The notes: a model not told the origin generated them from the letters alone. A DNA stretch of 64,000 nt from Tupaia tana (GCA_026018925.1 JAKSZU010000025.1:20997391-21061390), one strand, 5' to 3'; positions 34,774 to 45,140 are shown, numbered from the stretch's first letter. Program-made: numbers and translations.

Positions 34774-35070
34774 AAGGGCAACTTTTTTTTTTTTTTTTTT
34801 TCTTTTTTTGGAGAGGTTTTTGCTATAGGGCGCGTGCGCTCGCCAGACAGACAGAGAGAGACAGAGAGATAGAAAGCAGGAAATCACTCCCCAGGGGGGA
34901 TGGCCACGCCGCAATCCCTTCTCCTCCATTCTCCTCTCGGGATCTTGGGCACGCACGCACACGCGCCCGGCGTGAGTTTAAGCCACCAGGTCCGGGACTC
35001 GAACCGCGGTCGACTACGTGGGAGTCCAGCGACATAGCCATTACGCTAACTGCTGGTCCCAAGGCCAACT
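34774..35070 (-). mobile_element. Young long-form tRNA-SINE, best-preserved B-box
   Basis: The body is about 34,787-35,060. Read on the minus strand the B-box region is GGTTCGAGTCCCGGACC, a perfect tRNA-like box, and the A-box-like part is AGTTAGCGTAATGGCTATG. A near-identical ~10-bp target duplication (AAGGGCAACT / AAGGCCAACT) flanks it. Confidence 0.93.
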
Positions 35071-35449
35071 GTTTTTAAAAACCCAGCTCTAGAATCAAAC
35101 TATTATACATGAAGTCAAGCTTAAGGCAAGCCATTTTACTCTTAGTTGTGTCAAAGTGCAACAGTTGGTAGATCAAAGACCGCTCATTGCTGCATATTCA
35201 AAAGAGCAAGAACCCGAAAACAATTGAACACCCAATATAGTTCTAGGAAAAGACAAAAAGGGAAGAACCAGAGAAAAGAGAAAAATTAAATAAGACTGAA
35301 ATTATTATGTATTTGTGAATTGTTGAAAAAAAAATAACAGGATGGAAATGATGACCAGAGAAATCAAGAGAAGTTCTTTTGAGAGGATAATATTTATGTT
35401 GAAAGCATAATGGTAAAGACAGCTAATTATAGAAAGAAAAGAACAGTAT

Positions 35450-36330
35450 CCCATTTTTTTATTTATTTTAATTAATCAGCAAATATTGGAAGAGTACTTG
35501 TTATAGAACAGGTACTGTCCTAAATTCAGATATTGAATATGCAGCTATGAACTAAGTAAATAAATTAATCTCATAGTGGATTTATTTTTACAGATAATTT
35601 GATAAATATATAAATAACAAATATAGAATTTGTCTTCTGGTTATGTGAGCTATGGAGCAAAATTAAAGTATGAAGGTTTGAGAATTCTGTTAATGAAGAC
35701 GGATATTGATACAATTACATCTACAGTATCCATTACAATACCCAGGGAATAGCACAAATCCCTGAGGATTTATGTTCTGGGAACAGAAAGAAGGCAAGAC
35801 AAAAATATTTGAAGGATATTAAGTCAGAGAAGTATATAGGGCCATATCCTGCAGTACCCTGGAGACCAAAGATGGATACTGGCTACATTCTGGGCCAGTT
35901 AAACCCCCCAGGTGGGAAGGCTTTAAAAAAAAAAAAGGAGAACGTAATCAACTTTATTTGTTGAATGATGACTCTTCCAACCACGTGAAGACTAGACTGT
36001 GCGGAAGTTGAGGTGATTTTGGAACAAAGAATTGGATGATTATTGAAATAATTCAGAAAAGAGTGTCTTAGACCAGAATGTAGAGGTAAATATGGAAGTG
36101 CTAGGAATCTATGTATGTTTTATGGGTAGAGTCACGTGATTTGGTGATGGGCTGAATGTGAAGTACTAGAAACACAGGAATGAAAGACGTCATGGTTTGG
36201 GGAGGATGTCAAGTAAGTGGAGTAATATGAGACCGTCTATGGTTAGGGAGAAGGTGGAACTATAGGGATTCATTAATATTGTTTGAACATATCTACTAGC
36301 TACTCACCTGGGGATAAGTAATGGACAAAA
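35450..36330 (+). mobile_element. Old LINE-like remnants (L2-like, tentative)
   Basis: GGTACTGTCCTAAATTCAGA, TTGAATATGCAGCTATGAAC and later GGGTAGAGTCACGTGATTTG, GGTGATGGGCTGAATGTGAA and AGACGTCATGGTTTGGGGAG recall widespread old mammalian repeat sequence. I cannot fix the family or the limits. Confidence 0.35.
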
Positions 36331-36641
36331 GATTATAAAAATATTGAGTTAAGAAGATGTAAATATTTAAATATTGAAAGCTCTATGTGTTATTTGATGC
36401 TATTTAATACCGAAATCCTAGGTGCAGTCCCCTAGGGAGTACGTACAGAAAGAGAAATCAAGAGACCCAGTGGCTGGGGTCTAGGGCAATACAACATTCA
36501 GAGGTTGGAGAAATACAGAGAAACCAGTGTTGCAAATTGAAATGAGGAACTTAGATAATTAGAAAATTATCATTTTTTTTTTAAAAAACCAACTTATGTT
36601 AATAAAGTTAAAATTTTAAGAGATTAAACATCAAACAACTA

Positions 36642-36719
36642 TTAGGTCATCTGGAAAGTCATGATGTATATTTCTGTTTTTCTATCCAAAAATGCATCCT
36701 GACTTTTCCAATGACCTAA
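36642..36719. mobile_element. 78-bp MADE1-size mariner MITE
   Basis: It begins TTAGGTCATCTGGAAAGTCA and ends TGACTTTTCCAATGACCTAA, which are inverted repeats of about 20-26 bp with few mismatches. TA dinucleotides flank both ends (36,640-36,641; 36,720-36,721), the mariner target. Size and the TTAGGT...ACCTAA ends resemble MADE1/Hsmar-type MITEs, but the inner end sequence differs from the human MADE1 that I remember. Confidence 0.8.
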
Positions 36720-36954
36720 TAGATCAAGACTGAATAAATAAATGGAAAGCTTTGAATTTGAATAGTAAAATTTATTTCCTTGCAAGAAGAAATAAGGTTG
36801 CCTGAGTATCCTTTTAGAATGATGTAGAACACCTATCTATTCATTGTATCTGAGGTCATATTACATACTCTACAATAGAGTACTGATTAACTGTTAGAGT
36901 ACTGATTAACTCTAAGTTGCTGACTTAGATATTACAGATATTACTTCTTCTTTA

Positions 36955-37171
36955 AAGGATTTTGCCATAGTGTACATGTGCTGGCTAGACACAGAGAGAG
37001 ACAATGAGAGTGAAAGTGAGAAATCACCTCTCGAGGGGATGGCCATACTGCAATCCTTTCTCCTCCATCCTCCTCCTGGGATTTTGGGAAAGCATACACA
37101 TGTGCCTTTTGTGATTTTCAGATGGTCCCACAGCAATCTCTTCTCCATTCTCCTCTTGGGATTTTGGGCAG

Positions 37172-37210
<39 letters not shown>

Positions 37211-37298
37211 GCGATTTTCAAGCCACCAGGTTCAGGATTTAAACCACAACAACCATGTGGGAATGTAGCACCTTAACCACCACACCACCTGCTAGCCC
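36955..37298 (-). mobile_element. tRNA-SINE with internal duplication and (AC)n
   Basis: The core unit (TCTCCTCC..TCCTCCTGGGATTTTGGGAA) appears at about 37,058-37,091 and again at about 37,139-37,171 (TCTTCTCCATTCTCCTCTTG then GGATTTTGGGCA). The second copy ends in an (AC)n run at 37,173-37,208. The tRNA-like head is at the right (ACCACACCACCTGCTAGCCC). Confidence 0.83.
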
Positions 37299-37299
37299 A

Positions 37300-38005
37300 C
37301 AAACTAATACCTAACTTTTTGTTCCTTTGTTGTTGTCAATGTTAATAGTAAATTACAACCTAATATCTAGTCCCCAAATATTCCCCGATTCTTTATAAAC
37401 TGTTAGATAGATAGCAAGAGTGCTTTTTTTTATGCATTTATGTGAAGACAATCACTAATGTTAGAGAATTCTATAGAGAAAGTTGAAGAGCCACATTGTA
37501 ATGGGTAGAATTAAGAGAATGGCTGTGTTTTCTGTCACGCTGACACTTACTAAATATTCCTCTGCAAAAAACGGCAGATAAAGCAGTGCATCTCAATCTA
37601 CTTCTTGAGAGATTTTTTTTCCAATCTGTTTTTTATTCATATTTGTATTATAGAGTAAAAATAAATTACTAGAAAATACATATGACATACAGCCTTCATA
37701 TTTTTATTACATACATGTACATAATATTCTTGTGCCACAGGTCTTTGAAAAATTCCCAATCATGTATCAACAATTCCCATCTTTCCTTCAACTTAATCCT
37801 AATGGATATAGGTCAGAAGATTACACAGTATGTCTGTACTTCTACCAAGCACCCCCTTTCCTACACTACCTTTACACAAACTAAATTTGATAATAAATAT
37901 TACATAATTTTATTGGACTTACTCCCTTCCAGTCTCTTATACCTGTTAGGCATGACTCTATAGAAAGACCTGCAGACAGTAACTGTACAAGCCTTAGAAG
38001 TATGT
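37300..38005. other. No gene or recognised repeat
   Basis: Unassigned AT-rich sequence with a 93-codon plus frame (37,682-37,963) that shows nothing recognisable. Confidence 0.5.
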
Positions 38006-38007
38006 CA

Positions 38008-38096
38008 AGGGGGGGCAATAGATGGCGTGCTGGTTGAGGTGCTGAACACTCCCACATGGCCGACCATGGTTTGAATCTCAGACCTAGTGGCTTGAT
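38008..38096 (+). mobile_element. tRNA-SINE head only (3' truncated)
   Basis: GGCAATAGATGGCGTGCTGG, CACTCCCACATGGCCGACCA, GGTTTGAATCTCAGACC and AGTGGCTTG are the head of the short form. The TC-rich tail is missing. Confidence 0.8.
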
Positions 38097-38146
38097 TTTG
38101 GTGACTCATTCACAGAACTGATGAAGTAGGTAATAATTAATGTGCT

Positions 38147-38181
<35 letters not shown>

Positions 38182-38200
38182 ATGTGTGTGTGTGTGTAGC
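38147..38200. repeat. (TG)n microsatellite
   Basis: TG repeats with one CATG interruption near 38,180. Confidence 0.96.
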
Positions 38201-38204
38201 ACCT

Positions 38205-38835
38205 AAGTGAGGGGTTATGCCAGTTACAGAAGAGTGACACATGATACACGGTTTCCCAAGGACAATGTATTAAAGATACTACCTTTTCTAACAAGTAAAT
38301 GCAACTTCAGAGGGAGTCAGCCCTATAGTGTGCTAATTCCTTAATGTCTGTGTTTTAAGCACATCCTCAACGCACTGAGGAAAGCTTTGTAAGTAGGTTT
38401 TGGAGATGAAGATAAGACAGAGTAAATTAAGGAAGAAGAAGACACATTCCTAAACTGATCCATTTCCAATGTTCCTTTGAATTCCCTCCCAGCTACCCCT
38501 ACCTGCTGCATTGTAATGACTGGTGTTCACCATTTATGCAGAGCTGTCCATAATGTGCTCAGAAGTGCTCAATATCTTCCATCTGTAAGACCACCCGGTA
38601 AAACACCACCCAATTTGTAGTTCGTGAAGTACTATCATTTGTCTAAAAATGATTGTATACAAACTTATAATATTTTTGTCAGCTGGTTATAGAAAATTTG
38701 TATTGTACCATGAGTTGACAATATCCAATACCAAAAAGTCCATAAAAACTTTTTTTTTTTCAGAAATATAAGGGAGCAAAAGCCTTGCCTATGTCAGTGA
38801 AAATTATACACAGTAGAATTTAGAAAACAAAATTT
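38205..38835. other. No gene or recognised repeat
   Basis: Unassigned sequence before the next young SINE. Confidence 0.5.
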
Positions 38836-39116
38836 AAAAAGTTTATCTTGGGACCAGCAGTTAGCGTAATGGCTATGTCTCTGGACTCCCATGTAGTCGA
38901 CCGCGGTTCGAGTCCTGGACCTGGTGGCTTAAACTCATGCCAGGCGCATGTGCATGCATGCCCAGGATCCCAAGAGGAGAATGGAGGAGAAGGGATTGTG
39001 GCGTGACTATCTCCCCAGGGAGGGATTTCTCGCTTTCTGTCTCTCTGTCTCTCTCTGTCTGTCTGGTGAGCACATGTGCCCTATAGCAAAAACCTCTTAA
39101 AAAAAAAGTTTATCTT
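38836..39116 (+). mobile_element. Young long-form tRNA-SINE with 14-bp target duplication
   Basis: The body is about 38,850-39,102. AAAAAGTTTATCTT precedes it (38,836-38,849) and follows it (39,103-39,116). The B-box-like GGTTCGAGTCCTGGACC is intact. Confidence 0.94.
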
Positions 39117-39117
39117 A

Positions 39118-39665
39118 TTTTACACCATACTAATTCAACACGGTAGCTAGCAGAACAGATTATATTTATTATGATTTCTGTTATATTTGCTAAGTTAACA
39201 CTACATCATTACTTTTTTTTTTTTAATTTGCCAGTGGAAACAGAAACAACTTATTAACATCAACTATCTCAAGATTTATCTGTGAATACAGTAAGACTGC
39301 TCTGTGATGCTACCAGAGCTACTTTATTTGTCAAAGAATTCTTGCACGGGAGGGAACAAGAAAGATGATCTCATCCTTGTCAGTTATTAGATGCTGCAGT
39401 ACTGAATAGATTGCTTTCTCAGGGTTATATGAAATGCAAGATGAGAATATTTATTTGGTTGCTCAGAGGTATACACATACCTGTATATGATAATGGGGCT
39501 AGAGGCATCAGTGAGACTGACTGCATATAACAGCATTAAACTATTTGCGTGCATGAATCTATTGGAATGATAATAACTATATAACAATTCTGGGTATGAG
39601 CAGTAAACACCAAAGTATAGTAGTGACAAGTGTCCACATGTATATAGATGTTAATGTATCCATAT

Positions 39666-39698
<33 letters not shown>

Positions 39699-40175
39699 AG
39701 TGGAAAGGAGACAAAGAGAAAGAGACCTTTAAAACATTAGAAATAATCGCACAAAGGTCCTTATTTTTAAAATTAGGACATTTAAGCTCAGAGGGAATTA
39801 AATACTTGACCAAGGTCCCAAATAACAGCCTGTGTTTAATTGACACAGTTTTAAGTATGCCTACTTAATGAGAATGAAGTATGAAGGAAAGAAGAGAGAA
39901 AGGAATGTGTGTGGGGGGAAGGAAGGATGAAGTGGGCGAGTGGAGCTTGGGGGGTGCTTAGCATTTAATCATGGTTGCAAAATTATACTTAGCATAACTT
40001 TTTTTATTATATGTTCTCATGATGTAAAAGGTTTAATAAGTATGAATAATTTAATTTTATAGGTGATTTAAGTAATTTTACTAACCACATTCTTATTTTG
40101 GTCGATTGGATTAGACAATGCTTTCTCTTTATAAAAAAATATTATTTGGTTAATTTTATTTAATATTATATTATT
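39118..40175. other. Gene-free; (AC)n at 39,667-39,696
   Basis: The AC run has about 15 units. Short open frames around it are repeat artefacts or unrecognised. The rest is unassigned. Confidence 0.55.
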
Positions 40176-40297
40176 ATTTAAATTTGATCAGAGAGAGAGC
40201 AGGAAAGTGAGAAAGCAAGCCACCAGGTCTGGGACTCATATCACAGTCGGCCATTTGAAAGTCCAGCACTTTAAATACCACTCCACCTATCAGCCCC
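40150..40297 (-). mobile_element. Short-form tRNA-SINE
   Basis: Reverse tail AATTTGATCAGAGAGAGAGC, GA-rich part, then AAGCCACCAGGTCTGGGACT, CACAGTCGGCCATTTG and CCACTCCACCTATCAGCCCC. Confidence 0.82.
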
Positions 40298-40340
40298 AAG
40301 ACAATGGTTTTCCAAATATTTTTTTAAAAAAATACATATC

Positions 40341-40590
40341 TGAGGCCAAGAGGTGTCATACTGGTTAAGGTGCTGGACCCCATGTGGCTGATTCTGCAGT
40401 TCCAATGCTGAACCCAGTGGCTTGAAAACCACACTAGACACGTGCATGCATGCCCAGCATCTAGAGAGGATAATGGAGAAGGAGTTGAGGCATGGCCATA
40501 CTCGAGGGGGGTAATTTCTCAGTTTCTCTTTCTGTCTCTCTCTGTTTCTCTCCAGCAAATGCTCAGGATCTATGGTAAAAATCTGAAAGA
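40341..40590 (+). mobile_element. Diverged long-form tRNA-SINE
   Basis: Head GAGGCCAAGAGGTGTCATAC, then TTAAGGTGCTGGACCC, CACGTGCATGCATGCCCAGC, and GGATCTATGGTAAAAATCTG as tail. Confidence 0.82.
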
Positions 40591-40974
40591 AAAAAATGTC
40601 TAAATTCATTCTAATAAATTAAATCTTCTGGTCTCAAATACTCTTAATCATTTTAAATTATACATGAATACAGCAACACTGGTATTGACCACATTTTCCT
40701 CTGACAATTTAGATTACAATGAGAAAACAATGATGTGTATCATTCATCAGAAATTAGAAATTAAAACCTATAAATATTGCAGCAAACTATGGGTTAACTG
40801 ATAGATATTTTGCTACATTTAGTACTATTTTGCTTTCTTTTCCTTTGATATCATTCCTCTCCTAATTCTCCTCATCAAGCATTTATTGAAAGAGCACTCC
40901 TTACACAGAATTATCTGAGATACTTGTTAATTTGCAGATTTTATCCACACTTACCAAAGTATAACCTCTCCTGG
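40591..40974. other. No gene or recognised repeat
   Basis: Unassigned AT-rich sequence between SINEs. Confidence 0.5.
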
Positions 40975-41189
40975 TGTGGGGTTTAATTTTTTTAAAGAAT
41001 TATTTTATTTAACTTTATTTATTTATTTTAATTTGGTAAGAGAGGGACAGGGTGAGAGGGAGAGAAAGAAGGAGAAAGAGTAAGAAAGCAAGTCACAAGG
41101 TCCGGGACTTGAACTGCCATCAGTCATGTGGGAGTCCAGTGCCATTGGCCACTCTGCCACTTGCTGGCCCTGTGGGGTTTGAATTTTTA
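40975..41189 (-). mobile_element. Short-form tRNA-SINE with target duplication
   Basis: The body is about 41,003-41,169: TTTTAATTTGGTAAGAGAGG, AAGTCACAAGGTCCGGGACT, CACTCTGCCACTTGCTGGCC. TGTGGGGTTTAATTTTT before and TGTGGGGTTTGAATTTTT after are the near-identical target duplication. Confidence 0.87.
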
Positions 41190-41321
41190 ATATAAACTCC
41201 TCAAGTTATACTTAAACAGGGAAACATTTTAAAACCTCAAACATAGTTGCTACAAATTGTACCAATTTATTTATTCACATGAAGTGGATAAGCAATAAAA
41301 GAAGAAAAAAAAGAAAATCTA

Positions 41322-41505
41322 GGGGACCAGCAGGTGGTGTAGTGGTTAAGGTGCTGGACACTCCCACATAGCCGATCACGGTTCGAGTCCCAGATCTGGT
41401 GGCTTGCTGTCTCACTTTCTCTCTCTCTCTCTCTCCCCTCATGTCTCTCTCTCTGGTCAAATTAAAATAAATGAATGAATAAATAAATTAAATTAAATAA
41501 ATAAT
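41322..41505 (+). mobile_element. Short-form tRNA-SINE, reference copy
   Basis: GGGGACCAGCAGGTGGTGTA, GGTTAAGGTGCTGGACACTC, GGTTCGAGTCCCAGATC, GGCTTGCTGTCTCACTTTC, a (TC)n tract, then CTCTGGTCAAATTAAAATAA and (AAAT)n. It shows the complete short layout: tRNA head, TC tract and a GGTCAAATTAAAA end. Confidence 0.9.
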
Positions 41506-42080
41506 TTTTAAAAAGAAAATTTAATAGGTTATTCTTCTGGTTATTTCCATTTTACAGTAAGAGAGCTAAAAAGAAAAAAAGAGAAATGCATACAAGGTGT
41601 TCATTTTGTAGAATTTAGATTCTTTTACATACAAAATGATGCCCAGCTTATTATTCCTGGCAGATTTGGAAGTTCTTGGTACTAAGGATTTTTGATGATA
41701 GAATGACAAAAAAGTCAATCGTTTCTGACAAGACTAATACAACATCTTTTATTAAGCAATTCTAAAGACGTTGTAAAATGTCAATTAATGTTGAAATCCC
41801 ATTAGTATATTAATTAGAACGTAGTTAAAATCTGCCACAGAGATTGTAAAACAAACAAATCAAATAATTCACAATTATCCACCCATGGTAATAAATGAAT
41901 TTTCATTTGGCTCAAGGGAGTTGGCACACGACTAGTGAGTGTTAATTCAGTTTTTCCTTTGTTGTTTAATAAAAAATGTAGTATGACCCATCTCACAGTT
42001 AATCAGCAGAAATTAAATAGTTTTAGTACTCCTTCTTTTACTGATTCTTTCTTCAATTTTCTCTTTCAATTATAAACTTC
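41506..42080. other. No gene or recognised repeat
   Basis: Unassigned AT-rich sequence. Confidence 0.5.
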
Positions 42081-42084
42081 TTTT

Positions 42085-42235
42085 TATGATAGTGTACATG
42101 GGCAAATGAGAAATGAGAGAGGGGGATGAGTACTATCCACCAGGTCTGGTCTCAGGGCGACCCCTCTCCTCCAACACATAGGATCCTGGAAATTTATGTG
42201 CTGCCCTGTATGTTTAAGGAATTTAAACCCTGGTT
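42085..42235 (-). mobile_element. Heavily decayed tRNA-SINE (tentative)
   Basis: GATAGTGTACATGGGCAAAT, CCCCTCTCCTCCAACACATA, GGATCCTGGAAATTTATGTG and TTTAAACCCTGG keep the reversed order of the long form, with many changes. Confidence 0.4.
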
Positions 42236-42269
42236 ATTATGTGTGCTCTAACTTTCCTTGAGCTAAACA

Positions 42270-42410
42270 CAATGTCTGCAGACTAAATCGTTCATTTGGT
42301 CTTCTAAATCCTGACACAACTTTGTTGCTTAGTAATAAGTAGCAACCAACGAAGCAAGTTAAATTGGAGAGCAGAGGGCCAGCCAATGGTGTGTTGATTA
42401 GAGTGGCTGG
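42270..42410 (+). repeat. Copy 1 of a dispersed direct duplication
   Basis: TCTGCAGACTAAATCG, TCTTCTAAATCCTGACA, ATAAGTAGCAA and GAGGGCCAGCCAATG recur in the same order at 44,128-44,265. The match includes non-SINE sequence and continues into a SINE head. Confidence 0.8.
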
Positions 42411-42868
42411 AGTTCCACACCTTGCATGTTGAAGAACACCTGAGGTGAAGATGGATGTATGCCGGGACCAGCAGTTAGCGTAATGGCTATGTTGCTGGAC
42501 TCCCATGTACTCAACCATGATTTGAGTCCTGGACCTGGTGGCTAAACTCACTCTGGGCACATGTGCATGTGTGCCCAAGATCCTGAGAGGAGAATGGAGG
42601 GGAAGGGATTGTGGCATGGCCATCCCCCCTGGGGGGTGATTTCTCGCTTCCTGTCTCTCTGTCTCTCTCTCTGTCTTTCTGGTGAGTGCAAGCACCCGAT
42701 AGCAAAAACCTCTAAAAAAAAAATGGATATATGCCCAAAATCCCAAAAGGAGGGAGAAGTGGGGGAGAAGGGATTGTTGTGTGGTAATCCCCCACAGTGG
42801 GGTATTGCTCACTTTCCTTCTGTCTCTCTATTTCTCTCTGGAAAGTATGTGTGTCCTTTAGCAAAAAC
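42378..42868 (+). mobile_element. Older long-form tRNA-SINE split by a younger one
   Basis: The head part is 42,378-42,463 (GGGCCAGCCAATGGTGTGTT). The body resumes at 42,724 with ATATGCCCAAAATCCCAAAA, GGGGGAGAAGGGATTGTTGT, and the tail TCCTTTAGCAAAAACATAAA. Both halves together make one SINE. Confidence 0.88.
42451..42735 (+). mobile_element. Young long-form tRNA-SINE nested in the older SINE, 13-bp duplication
   Basis: The body is 42,464-42,722. The target duplication is ATGGATGTATGCC (42,451-42,463) and ATGGATATATGCC (42,723-42,735). The target was the older SINE. Confidence 0.92.
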
Positions 42869-43260
42869 ATAAATTAAAAAAAAAATCAGGTCTATAAAAT
42901 CAAAGCTGGTAAGGCCTTGAAAATAACCTTCACTTTGCTTAAATTGCATACATAAACAAATCTTAATTTGAGCCATTTCTTGTAAATGCTTGTATTAGTG
43001 AAAAACAGAATGGAAGTTTAGCCAGTCAGAAGCAACCAAGTGACTCATGACTAAAGACTTTCTAGCAGGACAGGTCTAATAAGGCAACTTTAAACCATTA
43101 TCAATCAAATCAACCCCCAAGTTTATTTGCATTATTTCCCCATTCATTCTAAAAAAGGAATCTTAGAAGTTTATAGGAAAATGGTATTAAAATGTGAGTT
43201 TATTTTTGTCCAAAAAAAGGTGAGTGTATTTTTGTGAAAAAAATTTTAAAATCATGAATC

Positions 43261-43397
43261 CTTTTTTTTTTTAGGTTTTTGCCATAAGATGTATGTGCTC
43301 ACCAGAGAGAGACAGAGAGAGAGAAAATGAGAAGTTATTCCCAGAAGGGATGACCACCCACAATGCTTTCTCCTCCATTATCCTTTTGGAATTTTGG

Positions 43398-43438
<41 letters not shown>

Positions 43439-43541
43439 CACCCAGAGGGAGTTTCAACCCCCTTCAGGTCTAACACTTGAACCACAGTTTTGTCTAAGTG
43501 AGAGTCCAGTGCCTGAACCACCATGCCATCTGTTGGCCCCA
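43261..43541 (-). mobile_element. tRNA-SINE with (AC)n expansion
   Basis: TTTTTGCCATAAGATGTATG, AGTTATTCCCAGAAGGGATG, CTTTCTCCTCCATTATCCTT, an AC run at 43,398-43,436, then CACCATGCCATCTGTTGGCC. The AC run replaces the CACGCACGCACACGC part of the SINE, so the microsatellite grew from the SINE itself. Confidence 0.87.
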
Positions 43542-43701
43542 TACTTTTTTTTAATACCACACATTTTCCATATCTTGAAGTTCCTTCATACAAAAGCCCA
43601 TGTGAGGTCCCTGACCACTTCTGATGTACAGCTACCAGGTTCATAAATTGCTTTTTGCCTAAATAAATTCTCTGCAGTTTTATGGTACCTCAGTTTCCCT
43701 T

Positions 43702-43736
<35 letters not shown>

Positions 43737-43810
43737 CTTAAAGTGGCCTTACTACATTGCCATCTTCTTGTTTTAGTTTCCCTAGTAGCTGGAACTACAG
43801 TGAGGAGACA
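43702..43810 (-). mobile_element. 7SL/Alu-monomer-like fragment after a poly(T) run (tentative)
   Basis: About 36 T (43,702-43,737), then AAAGTGGCCTTACTACATTG and AGTTTCCCTAGTAGCTGGAA followed by CTACAGTGAGG. This recalls antisense 7SL/Alu sequence ('...CTCACTATGTTGCC...CTCCCGAGTAGCTGGGACTACAGG', here shortened), with the part between reduced. It may be a FLAM-type element, an Alu-like SINE, or a 7SL pseudogene. Confidence 0.5.
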
Positions 43811-44105
43811 ACAGACCCAGTTTTTAGGTGACCTGGTAATTGAATAAGAGCATTTAATGGTTTAGTAATAATTTATTGAGCTGTTACATGTTATAATTGG
43901 CACTATAGTCTCACTTGTAAAATGAAAACAAACATGCATGTTTTAAAAAATGCTGTGGCAATTATACGAGGTCTTGCTTGTGGAAAAAAATTACTTTTTA
44001 AACAATGTCTGGCTAGAAATCACGTATTTTACATTTGTATATGCACTGAGTTGAAGAAGACTCCAATAGCCAAAGCTAAGTCCATCGCCAAGATTTTTAT
44101 TTAGT
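43811..44105. other. No gene or recognised repeat
   Basis: Unassigned. TTATTGAGCTGTTACATG and CTTGTAAAATGAAAAC are faintly MIR-like but too weak to call. Confidence 0.4.
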
Positions 44106-44127
44106 CTGCAGAGATGTCTTAACTACC

Positions 44128-44265
44128 TCTGCAGACTAAATATTTCAGCTGATCTTCTAAATCCTGACATAACTTTGTGTCAGTTATAATGATATAAGTA
44201 GCAATAGATGAAGTTAATTGAATTGGAAGCCAGAGGGCCAGCCAATGACATAGCGGTTAAGGTGG
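44128..44265 (+). repeat. Copy 2 of the dispersed direct duplication
   Basis: CTGCAGACTAAATATTTC, ATCTTCTAAATCCTGACATA, AAGTAGCAATAGATGAAGTT and GAGGGCCAGCCAATGACA match 42,270-42,410 in order and orientation. Confidence 0.8.
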
Positions 44266-44330
44266 CTGGATCTCAAATAGGCTGAAGAATCATCAGGAAG
44301 GCACATGAGAGTCTACCCACCTCCCCCCAG
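44234..44330 (+). mobile_element. tRNA-SINE head, truncated
   Basis: GGGCCAGCCAATGACATAGC, GGTTAAGGTGGCTGGATCTC and AAGGCACATGAGAGTCTACC are the start of the same SINE type as at 42,378; the rest is missing. Confidence 0.65.
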
Positions 44331-44440
44331 TAGCCTGTGGAATGATATGAGATATGCTGGAAATATTTCCATGCATAACATGTGAATTTGAAACAAACAA
44401 GGTCATCATTTCATTATTCATATTAAAAAAGGGCACCGTT

Positions 44441-44705
44441 GGGACCCCCAAAAGGCATGAGGGTTAAGGTACTGGATCCCACATGACCAAGTCCATGGAT
44501 TGAGTTGGAGACCTAGCAGCTTGAAAATTATGACAGGTGTGTGTGAATACATGCACAAAATCCCAAGAGGCTCCTAGAGGAAAAGGAATTGTAGTGCAGT
44601 CATTCCCACTGTGGGGTGATCTTTCACTTTCCCTCCCTTTGTGTTTCTCCAGCAAGTGCATGCGCTCTATGGCAAAAATCTGAAAAAAAAAAAAAAAAAA
44701 GAAAA
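44441..44705 (+). mobile_element. Diverged long-form tRNA-SINE with poly(A)
   Basis: GGGACCCCCAAAAGGCATGA head, CAAAATCCCAAGAGGCTCCT, TGCATGCGCTCTATGGCAAA and about 18 A at the end. Confidence 0.8.
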
Positions 44706-44861
44706 ACCCTGCAGATACTAAGACAAATTCTATTACCTAAATTCTAATGGATGTGATTATTTTGAGTTATAACTAAATTTAACAAAATTATTATTAAATC
44801 AAATATTTCGTAAAATAGAGTTGTTAGAGTGAAAACTATTTTATAACCTTAGGATTTTTTT

Positions 44862-45115
44862 TTATCTTGTAGAGGGCATGTTCGGTCACCAAAAAGAGAT
44901 AGAAAAGCAGAAAGACAGGAAGAGGGAGAAAATACCCTCTCCAAGGAGGACGTGGTCACATCGCAATTCCTTTCTCCTCCATCTCTCCTTCCTTTTTGGA
45001 TTTTGGATGCGCACATGCACCAGGTATGTTTTTCAAGCCTTCAGGACTGGGATTTAACCCCATGGTCGGTCATGTGAGATCCAGTTGTCTTAAATACCAT
45101 GCCACTGGCTGGCTC
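44862..45115 (-). mobile_element. Diverged long-form tRNA-SINE
   Basis: GGCATGTTCGGTCACCAAAA, TTCCTTTCTCCTCCATCTCT, TTGGATTTTGGATGCGCACA, CATGGTCGGTCATGTGAGAT and TGCCACTGGCTGGCTC keep the reversed order. Confidence 0.82.
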
Positions 45116-45140
45116 TATTATATTCTTTAAAAAAAAATCA

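Noticed and set aside
34787-35060. Functional tRNA gene, because of the perfect B-box
   Set aside because: The box is part of a SINE head with the SINE body, tail and target duplication; no cloverleaf with paired acceptor stem is apparent.
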